A stretch of 64,000 nucleotides of DNA, taken from the NCBI GenBank assembly GCA_002294045.1, contig DBEP01000008.1, forward strand, positions 93,106-157,105, written 5' to 3'. The position numbers were made by a program, and so were the translations under genes. The notes under the pieces are model-generated. The model made no database searches, was not told the origin of the DNA, and saw nothing but the letters and a program-made list of their open reading frames with translations. Shown here piece by piece: positions 53,684-63,267 of the stretch. Source of the DNA: Lachnoclostridium sp. UBA903 (GTDB lineage Bacteria; Bacillota; Clostridia; Lachnospirales; Lachnospiraceae). Every line of letters starts with the position of its first letter. The stretch's first letter is position 1.

Positions 53684-54370
53684 TCATTCCATCCTGCGCC
53701 TGCTGCCATACAAAAGGAATGCGGCAGAAAATAAAAGCATGATGATAACGGAAAGCCAATAATCCATCCCAAACTCCCTAAGCTGTATCGATAACAGCGC
53801 GTTTGAAAGCCAATAGGTAGGAAACAGCATTCCTATTTTCCGCAGCAATTCAGGCAGTAAGGGAATAGGGATAAATATTCCTCCCAACATCGCCATGAAC
53901 GATATAACAATGCTAAAAACAGCGTCAGACATTTCCCTGCTGCGAAACAACGAATACCACGCTAATGAAAAGGTAATACAGGTAACGGCAAAAACGATAT
54001 AGCACACAATAAGAAGAGCCGCCGTACCGATTTCCCAATGATACATAACAGTTCCTGCCGCTACCAGTATAACAATCTGCACACCGAGCAGCAGACAGAA
54101 AGCAATCAGATTCTGGGAAAGGTATCGGAACGTAGTTACGGGAGCTGCATAAATCCGTACAACTGTTCCTGTCACACGCTCGGTCATGATAGACCGGACC
54201 AGAGAAAATGCAGCAAACATAATTGTTAAGGAGTAAAAGGAAAAGCCCATGTAATTTTCTAATGTCCACAGAGGACGGATGAAAATCATTGCCAGCGGCA
54301 CCGCGCAAAGTGCCGCCAGATTGGCTTTTTTGCGCAGACTGCGAATCAGTGCAAATTGAAAAATCGTCAC
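53684..54370 (-). CDS. ABC-2 type permease (second)
   Basis: The 228-residue protein has about six membrane segments typical of ABC-2 permeases. GTG 54370 is chosen because GGAGG lies eight bases before it and overlaps the upstream stop (GTGA); the longer frame to 54445 runs inside the neighbouring gene. It is partner to the permease at 54367-55125. Confidence 0.85.
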   Translation of the reverse strand: MTIFQFALIRSLRKKANLAALCAVPLAMIFIRPLWTLENYMGFSFYSLTIMFAAFSLVRSIMTERVTGTVVRIYAAPVTTFRYLSQNLIAFCLLLGVQIVILVAAGTVMYHWEIGTAALLIVCYIVFAVTCITFSLAWYSLFRSREMSDAVFSIVISFMAMLGGIFIPIPLLPELLRKIGMLFPTYWLSNALLSIQLREFGMDYWLSVIIMLLFSAAFLLYGSRRRME

Positions 54371-55125
54371 GTCAGTTTCCTCCTTCCCAATGCAATCACA
54401 ATAACGGCCAGAAACACCGTAATCCCCAAAAGGGCAGCAAGACAAACCAGCATATTCGTAAATGACGTACCAAGGAAACCGGATTCCCTAACGGCACTTT
54501 GAGCAAGAGAGAACGGCGTGCCGTATTGTTTCATAAAGCGGAAAAAAGCGTTGTCGGGCAGGCTGAACATTAATCCTCCCAAAACTGCCATAATCCAGGA
54601 AATAAACCAGGAAACGTTTTCAGCCGTGCTTAGATTACGTATATAAAGGAACAGGATTATATTTATAAGTTGTGAAATCATTGAAATAATAACTATTACC
54701 AATAGTGTAACCCATAGATTACCCCAATAAGCATCAAGAGTCAAAGCAGTGCAGACAACAACTAAAATCCCCTGAAAGACCGAAAAAATCAAACAGGCGG
54801 CCATACCTGCAAAGACCAGTATATATGTGGTGGAAGGAGTCGCTTTCAGCCGCCACTTCATGGGTCTTAATAAATCATGATTCAGGTAGTTAAGCAGATA
54901 AACACCTCCGTTAAGCTGAAACATAAGCAGCATTCCTAGGGAAATATGGGTAGTAATCATATTGTAGCCGGACACATATATTTGTTCTTCGGTATTTTGT
55001 GAAGCGACCATACTAAGAATATATACAATAACAACGGGCAAAACCACAAAAATCAGGAGACCGAAAGCATCTCTGGACAGGCGGCGCAGATAATGAAAAA
55101 AACTAATCCAAAATAAGTGCCTCAT
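54367..55125 (-). CDS. ABC-2 type permease (first)
   Basis: The 252-residue protein has a basic N-terminus and six hydrophobic segments. Its ATG overlaps the ATPase stop (ATGA) with GGAGG seven bases upstream. It forms, with the second permease, a heteromeric export channel. Substrate unknown; peptide antibiotic detoxification is common for this class. Confidence 0.9.
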   Translation of the reverse strand: MRHLFWISFFHYLRRLSRDAFGLLIFVVLPVVIVYILSMVASQNTEEQIYVSGYNMITTHISLGMLLMFQLNGGVYLLNYLNHDLLRPMKWRLKATPSTTYILVFAGMAACLIFSVFQGILVVVCTALTLDAYWGNLWVTLLVIVIISMISQLINIILFLYIRNLSTAENVSWFISWIMAVLGGLMFSLPDNAFFRFMKQYGTPFSLAQSAVRESGFLGTSFTNMLVCLAALLGITVFLAVIVIALGRRKLT

Positions 55126-56066
55126 GCATTTTCCTCCTCATCCCGGAGTTTCTTGCCCGTAAGTGTCAGGAATACATCTTCCAGTGTGGGCTTATCGGCA
55201 GAAATATTGGATACTTTCCCGCTCTGCTGCGCCACCGCCAGTATTCGGTTTAAATTACCGGCTCCTGCCCCGGATAAAATAATATACTCCGGGCCGTTTT
55301 GAATGACTGATTTTACACCCTGTATCCTGCCGAAGCTGTCCGTAAGGTTATCAGAGGGATCTGTTACCGTAATACGTATGGTTTCCTCGTGCTGGATACG
55401 GCCCACAAGTTCCTCCAGTGTTCCGCCTGCAATAACCCGTCCCTGATCCATAATAATGATGCGGCTGGCTATAGCCTGCACCTCTTCCATGTAATGGGAG
55501 GTGTACAGCACGGTGGTGCCCTGTTTGGCCAGCCGTTTGACCGATTCCAGAATATAGTTGCGCGACTGCGGGTCAATACCCACAGTAGGCTCATCCATTA
55601 TCAGAAACCGGGGCTGATGCACCAGTGCGCAGGCTATGTTAAGCCTTCGCTGCATTCCCCCTGAAAATTTACCCGGAGATTTTTTCGCATATTCACTAAG
55701 CCCTACAAAATCCAGTATCTCTTTTACACGCTGCTTCAAAGTATCACCTTTGACTCCATACAAACCTCCAAAAAAACGCAGATTTTCCTCAGCGGTCAGT
55801 TCCTCGAACACCGTGACCTCCTGTGTGACCAGTCCTATATACTGCTTCAGGCGGATATTGTTCACATCCTGCTTCTCTCCGAATAGAGTAATTTCCCCGG
55901 AGTCCGTGCCAATCAGTCCCGCAAGTGCCCGGATTGCCGTGGTTTTGCCGGCCCCGTTTGGACCGAGTAATCCAACAATCTCTCCTTCATTAATATCAAA
56001 GCTTACATGGTCAAGTGCCTGTAAATTTCCATAACGTTTGACCACATCCTGTAACCCGGCTATCAT
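55122..56066 (-). CDS. ABC transporter ATP-binding protein
   Basis: The 314-residue protein has Walker A GPNGAGKTT (about 35-43), signature FSGGMQRRLNIACAL and Walker B FLIMDEPTVG. ATG 56066 follows GGAGG by seven bases; the upstream extension lacks a ribosome site. It is the first gene of a five-gene operon (ATPase, two permeases, kinase, regulator) of the type induced by cell-envelope-active compounds. Confidence 0.93.
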   Translation of the reverse strand: MIAGLQDVVKRYGNLQALDHVSFDINEGEIVGLLGPNGAGKTTAIRALAGLIGTDSGEITLFGEKQDVNNIRLKQYIGLVTQEVTVFEELTAEENLRFFGGLYGVKGDTLKQRVKEILDFVGLSEYAKKSPGKFSGGMQRRLNIACALVHQPRFLIMDEPTVGIDPQSRNYILESVKRLAKQGTTVLYTSHYMEEVQAIASRIIIMDQGRVIAGGTLEELVGRIQHEETIRITVTDPSDNLTDSFGRIQGVKSVIQNGPEYIILSGAGAGNLNRILAVAQQSGKVSNISADKPTLEDVFLTLTGKKLRDEEENA

Positions 56067-56203
56067 CCATATACCTCCCAATTTATATTTTATAGATATT
56101 ATCTGAAATATCTCTATAATTATAACAGGGCAATATCCGCAGAAAATAGTGACGAATGTCATGGTTGCAATGTTTTTCTTTTTATTTTTTCCTGCTTCCT
56201 CAC

Positions 56204-56242
56204 AAAAAAATTACAGGCACCTGCATAAAGCTTTGGGCCTGC
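56204..56242 (-). terminator. Terminator downstream of the HD gene, separated by a repeat
   Basis: CAGGC/GCCTG (56214-56218 with 56237-56241) is followed on the minus strand by seven T residues. It may be the original terminator of the HD gene, now pushed away by the inserted element. Confidence 0.45.
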
Positions 56243-56321
56243 AAAACCACCAATCCGTACTCTACCCTTCTGCCATAGCCAGTTTTCCCCCGGCGACGGT
56301 AAAAACGATATCTCCAATATC

Positions 56322-56485
56322 TAGTGTAGTGACGCACTGACATCTTGGCTAATGACTTTCCTGAATTTCCATCTGCCGCGTTGTCGTCAGTCAGCGTAGA
56401 GCACCGCTACGCCTCCCTCCTCCGCCTTGCAGTCTGAAAATTCATTCTGCGTCATTCGTCCAAGTGCCAATGTGTCAGTACACTA
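56322..56485. repeat. Family C element (TA-flanked MITE-like, 164 bp)
   Basis: The left end TAGTGTAGTGACGCACTGAC and right end GTGTCAGTACACTA are inverted relatives, with TA at both borders. The core is GC-rich and not related to families A or B. The right TA plus G on the minus strand is the TAG stop of the HD gene. No ORF is present. Confidence 0.8.
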
Positions 56486-57052
56486 GGTGCTCATTCTTTG
56501 TTTTGTCTTTTCATCAATTAGGGTCCGGAGCAATTCTAATATTTCACTGTTTTCAAAATATTCTCTGCCATATTCCAGATTAAACTGATAATTAAAATCG
56601 GACGGATTACTCCCTTGATTATGCTGAATAATCGTTTCCGCTTTATCCAATGCCTTGACCAGTTTTGCTTCCGGTGTTGCGTTATTATTATATTCTATCC
56701 AAATATCCATCATCCTGCCGGCCTGCGGTTCCGGAAGAAAAGCAAAAACAGTTTGTGCCGCCTGGTATTCCGTATCGTATTTCGCTTCCTTATCAGGATA
56801 TAATGCGGCAGAAATATCACCTTCATAAATTTCACCGATATCATGGATAAGAGACATCATCAAAACCTTAGATAAATCCAGTTCGGGGAAGTAATCGGAC
56901 ATGACACCGGCAAAAAGGGCAAGGCGCCATGAGTGCTCGGCAGTGCTTTCGCTGCGTCTTTTGCTTGTCCAAGCCGTCCGGACAACAGACTTTAGTTTTT
57001 CAGCTTCTTCCATAAAGGATACCAATTTTCTAATTTCCATAGCTTTTTTCAT
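56483..57052 (-). CDS. HD-domain phosphohydrolase (YfbR-like)
   Basis: The 189-residue protein has the HD metal motif: ESTAEHSWRLALFA, HDIGEIYEGD and a later KALDKAETI. It resembles the 5'-deoxynucleotidase YfbR. ATG 57052 lies six bases after GGAG. Its TAG stop is formed with a family C element; the empty site would also read TAG, so the protein is probably full length. Nucleotide-pool turnover is likely. Confidence 0.88.
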   Translation of the reverse strand: MKKAMEIRKLVSFMEEAEKLKSVVRTAWTSKRRSESTAEHSWRLALFAGVMSDYFPELDLSKVLMMSLIHDIGEIYEGDISAALYPDKEAKYDTEYQAAQTVFAFLPEPQAGRMMDIWIEYNNNATPEAKLVKALDKAETIIQHNQGSNPSDFNYQFNLEYGREYFENSEILELLRTLIDEKTKQRMST

Positions 57053-57381
57053 ATCTTTCTCCAACTATATGCCCTCCATATCATTATGATAATCGCTGAC
57101 AATTATTCATACCCTGGTATTTTAAAGCCCTTGAAATATGCTTTTCATAATCCTTGAAACCTCATATACTTTTAGGTGTTCAAATAGATAAAGAATGGTA
57201 ACAGTCAGGTCATAGTTTTAATCAACCTATTTCATTTTATAACTTTTTCTTCTGTTTTACAACATTTAATATCAGCCTTAAATGAACTGCTGCTCCAATA
57301 TTATAAGGACTGTTGCGGTTATTTTGCAACAGTCCCGTTTAACTCTAATGTACCTATTAACGAATCACCAGATTAAGATTA
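57053..57381. other. Intergenic gap with terminator
   Basis: The gap holds the HD-gene promoter and the hairpin at 57307-57335. Otherwise I see nothing in it. Confidence 0.4.
57307..57335 (-). terminator. Terminator of the MsbA-like gene
   Basis: A ten-pair perfect stem GGACTGTTGC/GCAACAGTCC is followed on the minus strand by TTATAATATT. The stem resembles the ends of family B elements (GGGGCTGTTGC), so it may derive from one. Confidence 0.65.
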
Positions 57382-59118
57382 TTAAATTTTTAATTGCATG
57401 TTATATAAATGTGCATAGGTTCCATTCATTGCAATTAATTCTTCATGCGTCCCCTGTTCACGAATGCCTTGTTCCGTTAATACAACAATCCTCTTGGCAT
57501 TTCTGATTGTTGACAGGCGATGCGCGATGACAAAGGCCGTACAATTTTTCGCTAAGCTTTCCAATGAATCCTGAATAACCTTCTCACTTTCATTGTCCAA
57601 TGCGCTCGTTGCTTCATCAAAAATTAAAACCGGCGGGTTTTTTAAAAAAACCCTTGCAATACTCAATCTCTGTTTTTGCCCTCCTGATAGTTTAACACCT
57701 CGCTGGCCGATATCGGTATTATATCCGTCCGGTAATTTCATAATAAACTCATGAGCATTGGCTTTTTTTGCGGCTTCTACTATTTCCGCCTTACCTGCAT
57801 CCGGTTTTCCGTACCGAATATTATCCAGAATTGTTCCGGCAAACAAATAAACATCCTGGTGCACCACCCCGATATTTCTTCTTAAGGAATCTAACTTAAT
57901 ATCCCTGACATTTACACCGTCAAACAGCACTTCACCCTCACATACTTCATAAAAACGCGGAATCAGCGAACATAGGGTTGTTTTACCAACACCGGAGGAA
58001 CCAACCAGTGCAATATAATCTCCTGATTTTATATCCAGGGAAAGGTTTTTGAGCACATAGTCATAATTTTCATGATATCGGAACCCCACATTTCTAAATT
58101 GGATATTCCCCTGAACATTCTTTAAGGCAATCGCATCCGGCGAATCCTTACTTTCCGGCTCCGTCTCTAAAATATCCGTAAATCTTTCAAAACAGGCAAT
58201 ACCTTCCTGAAACTGCCGCGCAACATGGTTTAATTTCTGTATTGGCTCAATGAGATTGCCGATATATAACAAAAATGTTATTAAATCGGCCAAATCTAAT
58301 GAAGCGTTGATTATACTTGCTCCGCCAAACACAATTACAGAAGCCGTAATCAATTGTATAAAAGTATTCATACCGTTATACAGGCAGGCCTCATTTTTAT
58401 AAATACTTTTTCTGCTCTCAAGAAATCGGTTATTTTGGAGGGCGAATTTTTTCTTTTCTATTTCTTCATTTACAAATGATTTTACAACCCGGATACCTGA
58501 AAGACTATCTTCAGCCTGCGCATTGATATCACCGATCCTGTCCCAGTTTATTTTTAATGCAATGCGCATCCTTTTGGTAAAATAAAATGAGAAAGCAGCC
58601 ATAAACGGCAAAAAAGCGAAAACAGCCAGGGTTAATTTAATATTGATACCGAACAGGATAACAAACGTACCAACAAACTTAAATGAATATATGACGTAGT
58701 CTTCCGGACCGTGATGATATAATTCCGACAGCGAAAGCAGATCATTCGTGATTCTGGACATTAGCTTACCGGTTTTCTGTTCATCATAAAAACGCAAGGA
58801 TAACTTTTGGTAATGTTCAAATAATTCGTTACGCATATCACGTTCCATCATAGCACCCATTACATGGCCCCTGTAATCCACATAAAAACTGCAGAGCAAT
58901 TGTAAAGCGATTAGCCCCGCCATTACAATTCCGGTCCTTAAAATTTGGCTGAATGCATCATTATAATTACCTTGTAAAACAGTTTTTGTTATATATCTGG
59001 TAAGTAATGGAAATACCAGTGTAATTCCGGCTATAACAGCTGCACATAACATAACTGAAAAAAATAAACCTAAATATGGTTTGTAATAGGATAAAAATTT
59101 TCTAAATCTAAATTTCAC
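57382..59118 (-). CDS. MsbA/LmrA-like ABC transporter (fused membrane and ATPase domains)
   Basis: The 578-residue protein has six membrane segments in the first 320 residues and an ATPase domain with Walker A GSSGVGKTT (about 373-381), signature LSGGQKQRLSIAR and Walker B LIFDEATSAL. It is a homodimeric or heterodimeric exporter of lipids, drugs or peptides. It starts with GTG after GGAGG. The ribosome site can pair with an upstream CCTCC, which may limit translation. No partner half-transporter is adjacent. Confidence 0.93.
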   Translation of the reverse strand: MKFRFRKFLSYYKPYLGLFFSVMLCAAVIAGITLVFPLLTRYITKTVLQGNYNDAFSQILRTGIVMAGLIALQLLCSFYVDYRGHVMGAMMERDMRNELFEHYQKLSLRFYDEQKTGKLMSRITNDLLSLSELYHHGPEDYVIYSFKFVGTFVILFGINIKLTLAVFAFLPFMAAFSFYFTKRMRIALKINWDRIGDINAQAEDSLSGIRVVKSFVNEEIEKKKFALQNNRFLESRKSIYKNEACLYNGMNTFIQLITASVIVFGGASIINASLDLADLITFLLYIGNLIEPIQKLNHVARQFQEGIACFERFTDILETEPESKDSPDAIALKNVQGNIQFRNVGFRYHENYDYVLKNLSLDIKSGDYIALVGSSGVGKTTLCSLIPRFYEVCEGEVLFDGVNVRDIKLDSLRRNIGVVHQDVYLFAGTILDNIRYGKPDAGKAEIVEAAKKANAHEFIMKLPDGYNTDIGQRGVKLSGGQKQRLSIARVFLKNPPVLIFDEATSALDNESEKVIQDSLESLAKNCTAFVIAHRLSTIRNAKRIVVLTEQGIREQGTHEELIAMNGTYAHLYNMQLKI

Positions 59119-59125
59119 AATTTTT

Positions 59126-59144
59126 CCTCCAATTTATTTGGAGG
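59126..59144 (-). promoter_or_regulatory. Ribosome-site-sequestering hairpin of the MsbA-like gene
   Basis: In the mRNA CCTCCAA (59138-59144) pairs with TTGGAGG (59126-59132) across a five-base loop, seven bases before the GTG start. The GGAGG of the ribosome site is in the stem, so translation may be turned on by melting or by a bound factor. Confidence 0.6.
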
Positions 59145-59408
59145 GTTTTGTTAAATTACAGTATCCCTCCAATCATTAATCGCTTTTACTTTCAATGTAT
59201 TTTTCATTCCAAACACCCTTTCTGTTATTTTTTATACCTTGAATAAAAATGGTTTCATAAGCTTGTTGTTTCAATCGGAAATGGCAGGCAGGCCTGCCCC
59301 TTTCCTCTTCCGCTCTCATTATATCGTAACTTTAATATCCGGTATAAGCAATGGAATAAATTTTTATAATCATTTTATCTTATACTTCGATGAACTTCTA
59401 TGAACTTT

Positions 59409-59666
59409 CTATGAGATGAGAAAAAATGAATAGATGATTTTACAAACATCTATTTCGTTTCCCTTCTGCTGTTTCGTTTTACCTTCCATAGTCATACCGG
59501 ACCATCGCGGTTTCCTGGCCGCACGCCGCTCTTGTTTCGTGCCGCCGATTACACCAATCGTACCGGTTAAATGTTCTCCCTGTTTCATCGATTTCGCCAG
59601 CTTCAGTGCACCGGCCGGACTATCGCCAAAGGCAAGTTCAATTATATATATACCTTCTTTCTCCAT
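59409..59666 (-). pseudogene. Remnant of a DUF1835-like protein
   Basis: The 85-codon frame starts MEKEGIYIIELAFGDSPAGA, resembling the start of DUF1835 proteins (which begin near an FGDS motif), then loses similarity and ends after about 85 residues; family members are several times longer. It is probably a truncated copy. No clear ribosome site is present. Confidence 0.5.
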
Positions 59667-59747
59667 ACAACTATTGGAGCTGCTTAATATAGTATCATTT
59701 TTAGTTAACAGCCGCCGCAGTTTTAGTTTAATGTATGTATTAAATTC

Positions 59748-61118
59748 TTAAGAAATCCTTTCTCCATTCACTTTGGCCTGTTCCTCTTCCTCCATAGGAA
59801 TCAGAATATATTTCTTACCGTCAATAATCCGGGATTTGATTTGATTCTTTTTTTCGGGTTTTACCTGGAGAACGACATCATAGCTTTCCTTGACGCCGTT
59901 TTGATTCAGGATGTTTTCAACCGTAACATTTTCATTGATGATATTATCGTTGATGTCATTATCATTAACATTGTTATCGATTCCGGAATCTAATAACTCT
60001 TCCGACCGGCTGTCTGAATTATCATAGGCTGTGGAAGTACCGGTACCTTTCGTCACTTCCTCCAGTTTCTCCTGCAGTATTTGAACTTTTTCTGCTAGAA
60101 CCTTCTCCACTTTTCGTTTTTCATTTTCCGCTAATACTTTTTTATCAATCAGGTGGTCAACTGCGGGTGGTTCCTCACTGAAATTTTCCGTATACGCAGT
60201 TTCGATTTTTGATATGATTTCTTCCGGCAAACCATTTTCGACTAAAATCTCCTGTACGGTTTCATTGGTTAAAATCACCGGTTCTTCGGAAGAAGCAGAA
60301 ACCGCTGCCTGCTCCTCGGCCAGCTGGCTAAGACTTTCCTGGATATCGCTAAATATCCGGCTGCTTTTTTCCGAATCAGCTACCGAATTTTTAATAATAT
60401 TTTGGAAGAGGTTTTTCTGTTCGGCAGCGGTGGCTTTTACCGGACAGCCTAATACCAGTTCCATTAATTCTTTGTGAGGCTCTTCTGCATTTTTTGTGTA
60501 AAACATAACCGAATGAATATCCGTGCTGCGCTCTGTAAATGCCGGGAAGATAAAACCGTTCTCCGGCGCTGTGACTACCCAGTCCCGCTTGCGGGGCCCG
60601 ATTTTGTTCTGGTCTTCCAAATATCCAAGTCCCGGCTTTGTCAATGCAACCGGACAAATTGCTGCCACCAGATATTCATATACTTCTTCCGACTCGTCCA
60701 GTCTGCGGTTATCCGTTGTTTTTGCCGGGACATCATAAGCATCATGATAGACTAAGATAAGATAATTCCCGGCATAATCATAGCTGTCAATAATGAGCTG
60801 ATAAAAGGTCTCTAACAGTTCCTCATTCTTTAATTTACTTTCTCTGAGTCCCATTAAAAACTGCTGTTTGCCGCCGTTTTTCTCTTCCTCCAGGGGAAAC
60901 GCCAGTTCAAGCAGATTATTTCCCAAGGTTCCGGAGAGTGTTTTTTTCGCTATATCCAGATATTTATAAAATTCTTCTTCCTCCAGATTTAAAAATGTTT
61001 CATTTAATCTTAACACGATTTCTTTTTCTGCATTTACATAACAACCGCACATTTTTGTAAAGGTACATCCGGTTTTTTTTAACCGGCTTTTTATCTCAAA
61101 TACTTCTTTTCTATTCAT
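59748..61118 (-). CDS. DUF4317 domain protein
   Basis: The 456-residue protein begins MNRKEVFEIKSRLKK, as in DUF4317 proteins of Clostridia. The middle has conserved aromatic and acidic segments (YLILVYHDAYDVPAKTTDNR). A variable Asn/Asp/Glu-rich stretch near 375-405 precedes the C-terminus. No enzymatic motif is visible; function is unknown. GGAGG precedes the ATG. It appears monocistronic. Confidence 0.85.
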   Translation of the reverse strand: MNRKEVFEIKSRLKKTGCTFTKMCGCYVNAEKEIVLRLNETFLNLEEEEFYKYLDIAKKTLSGTLGNNLLELAFPLEEEKNGGKQQFLMGLRESKLKNEELLETFYQLIIDSYDYAGNYLILVYHDAYDVPAKTTDNRRLDESEEVYEYLVAAICPVALTKPGLGYLEDQNKIGPRKRDWVVTAPENGFIFPAFTERSTDIHSVMFYTKNAEEPHKELMELVLGCPVKATAAEQKNLFQNIIKNSVADSEKSSRIFSDIQESLSQLAEEQAAVSASSEEPVILTNETVQEILVENGLPEEIISKIETAYTENFSEEPPAVDHLIDKKVLAENEKRKVEKVLAEKVQILQEKLEEVTKGTGTSTAYDNSDSRSEELLDSGIDNNVNDNDINDNIINENVTVENILNQNGVKESYDVVLQVKPEKKNQIKSRIIDGKKYILIPMEEEEQAKVNGERIS

Positions 61119-61225
61119 ATCTTCCCTCCATGATTAATTGATGTTTTATATGAGATATAAATACTCCTGATTTCTTATTATAAAACATAAAAAAAATAAA
61201 TCAAAGAAGAAATTAAATTTCTGTT

Positions 61226-61272
61226 AAAAAAGGTAAGTTAGTGCAAAAGTAATCTTTCACGCTAACTTACCT
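61226..61272 (-). terminator. Terminator of the HAAS/DUF4097 gene
   Basis: AGGTAAGTTAG pairs with CTAACTTACCT (61232-61241 with 61262-61272) and six T residues follow on the minus strand. Confidence 0.85.
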
Positions 61273-61448
61273 AAATCTGGACTTGATTCTTGTTTCGTTA
61301 TATTTTCCATTTTATCTATATAATTAAACTTGTATTTTTTTAATTATTCTAAAATACATTTCTCATAACAGTTTCCAACAAGGCTTGTTGAATGTAACAG
61401 GCAGGTGGTTGAGAAATAGTTAGATTATTATGAGTTTTTATACAAATA

Positions 61449-63257
61449 TTAATCAGCCAAATGTATATCACCGCTCACGGAACTTACAATCAGTTCACTT
61501 CCCTGGTTACCATACGTATAAGTTCCTGTTTTAAGATTTCTCTGGTGCATATTGTCATAATTAATATACAATGCACCGGAGGTGGTTCTGGATTTGATAC
61601 AATATCCGTTGTTATAGTTTTTCAAAGTAATGTTAACATTTCCGCTGGTACTGCCGGACTCTAATATAATATCTCCGTTACATTTCACTTCAACATTTCC
61701 GCTCTTTGAACTTGCGTGGCACCTTTTTACATTAATTTCAGCTGTTATATTGCCGCTTGTACTGCTGGCTCTTAAGCCGTCGCCGATTATTTGGCGAAGT
61801 TTTATATTACCGCTTATACTGCTGACATCTGCGTTGTTTATTGTAAACTCATTGATATCAATATCTCCGCTTGTACTTCTGATTTTACATTCACTTGCTT
61901 TCATATTAACGATATCCAGGCTGCCGCTTAACGAACTATTATCAATTACGTCAGCTGTTATATTTCCGGCAGAAACGTTACCACTTGAGCTTCTCAGCGT
62001 AAGAAACTTTGCTTCAATGTTGTTTGCCTTAATATCACCGCTCATGGTACCTGCACTCATTTGAATGCTGTTAACATCATCCAGTCTGATATCTCCGCTG
62101 GAATTTTTGATTCGAAAATCAGTTGCATAAACCTGGTCAGTTAAAACATCACCGCTTGCTGCCGTTACTATAATACGATCCGAATTTACATTGGTAATCA
62201 TAATGTTGCCGCTTGCTGTTCTAATGTTGACATTACCCATATGATCCGGTATTTCTATATTGATATGAATGGAATAGAGTTTAAGGTTAGATAAAAATAC
62301 TGCTTTCCCAACCCTGCGGAGTCCTGCATAAACAGTATTTCCTTCCTTGTAGCTATAGAACTCATACATCTCTTTCTGTCTTTCATTACCATTGTTTTCA
62401 TAGCTGATATTTATCTTGCCGTTGGAGGATTTCTGTACGGTAATGTCAGCACATATGCCGTCTACGATAAGATTTGGTCCTGTGCCGGCCTTTTGGGAAT
62501 TTACATCCTCGCTCTCATCAGCTTTCGCCCCCGGTTCTTCACTGCTCTTCCCGCCGCCTGCGGGTTCTGCCCCGTGGCTTTCGGCTCCTGTCTCACCGGC
62601 TTCGTTCTTTGCACCAGCCTGGATATCATCATAAGATTCCTCATCAGATTCCGTATCATGACTCGCCTTATTTTCACTTGCTTCTTCCGGCTCCTCGGAA
62701 ACATCATAGCTTTTTGATACATTTTCCTTATAACCTTCCGCATTTCTTTTATCGAAATCAAACGGACCCGGTCCCTGATTCCTAAGATAGCTATCTGCGA
62801 AACTGCTAATAGAGGAAGTTGCCTGATCCAGGGTGTTCTTTAAGGTATGGCTAATCTCATTTACATCAATTTTGCTGATAGCATCCCCTGCTGAATCCAG
62901 GGCACTATTGATCATATCTCCAATTTTTTCACCATCTATATTATGAATGTTAGAATACCATTCTTTAAATGTATTGTTTTTTGTATTCGTCTGATCGTCA
63001 TTCGATTCTTTATCTTCTTTATCCTGTTTTTTATCTTGTTTTTTATCTTCTTTCTTATCTGTATTGTATACTTCTTTAATTTCCTCGACCAGGTCGTCGA
63101 TTGCTCCCAAATCTTCGCAGATTTGTTCTTCACTTTTACCATTTTCCATACCGGCCTGGAAATGTTCTTCATAATCCGATACTATCTCTTCCATTACACT
63201 TTCATCTATATCTTTTAATGCTTTTTTTAATGCATTTAAATATTCCGTCTTATTCAT
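61449..63257 (-). CDS. HAAS (DUF1700)-DUF4097 adhesin-like protein
   Basis: The 602-residue protein has an N-terminal HAAS/DUF1700 helical domain (NALKKALKDIDESVMEEIV), a long low-complexity linker rich in Lys, Asp, Glu and Ser (about 70-260), and a C-terminal DUF4097 beta-repeat (repeated xxSGDI/SGNI motifs). No membrane segment is seen, unusual for the class, which usually has one between the domains. Start 63257 follows GGAGG by six bases. It is controlled by the PadR regulator upstream. Envelope-stress sensing is likely. Confidence 0.88.
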   Translation of the reverse strand: MNKTEYLNALKKALKDIDESVMEEIVSDYEEHFQAGMENGKSEEQICEDLGAIDDLVEEIKEVYNTDKKEDKKQDKKQDKEDKESNDDQTNTKNNTFKEWYSNIHNIDGEKIGDMINSALDSAGDAISKIDVNEISHTLKNTLDQATSSISSFADSYLRNQGPGPFDFDKRNAEGYKENVSKSYDVSEEPEEASENKASHDTESDEESYDDIQAGAKNEAGETGAESHGAEPAGGGKSSEEPGAKADESEDVNSQKAGTGPNLIVDGICADITVQKSSNGKINISYENNGNERQKEMYEFYSYKEGNTVYAGLRRVGKAVFLSNLKLYSIHINIEIPDHMGNVNIRTASGNIMITNVNSDRIIVTAASGDVLTDQVYATDFRIKNSSGDIRLDDVNSIQMSAGTMSGDIKANNIEAKFLTLRSSSGNVSAGNITADVIDNSSLSGSLDIVNMKASECKIRSTSGDIDINEFTINNADVSSISGNIKLRQIIGDGLRASSTSGNITAEINVKRCHASSKSGNVEVKCNGDIILESGSTSGNVNITLKNYNNGYCIKSRTTSGALYINYDNMHQRNLKTGTYTYGNQGSELIVSSVSGDIHLAD

Positions 63258-63267
63258 ATCCATCCTC

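Noticed and set aside
53572..53772. 66-codon minus-strand frame overlapping kinase and permease genes
   Set aside because: It spans the junction of two real genes in another frame; only its last 29 codons follow a ribosome site and could be a short overlapping peptide.
56262..56324. Minus-strand peptide-like stretch (DIGDIVFTVAGGKLAMAEG) beside the family C element
   Set aside because: It looks protein-like but has no start or upstream part, and it is out of frame with the HD gene; too short to call a gene remnant.
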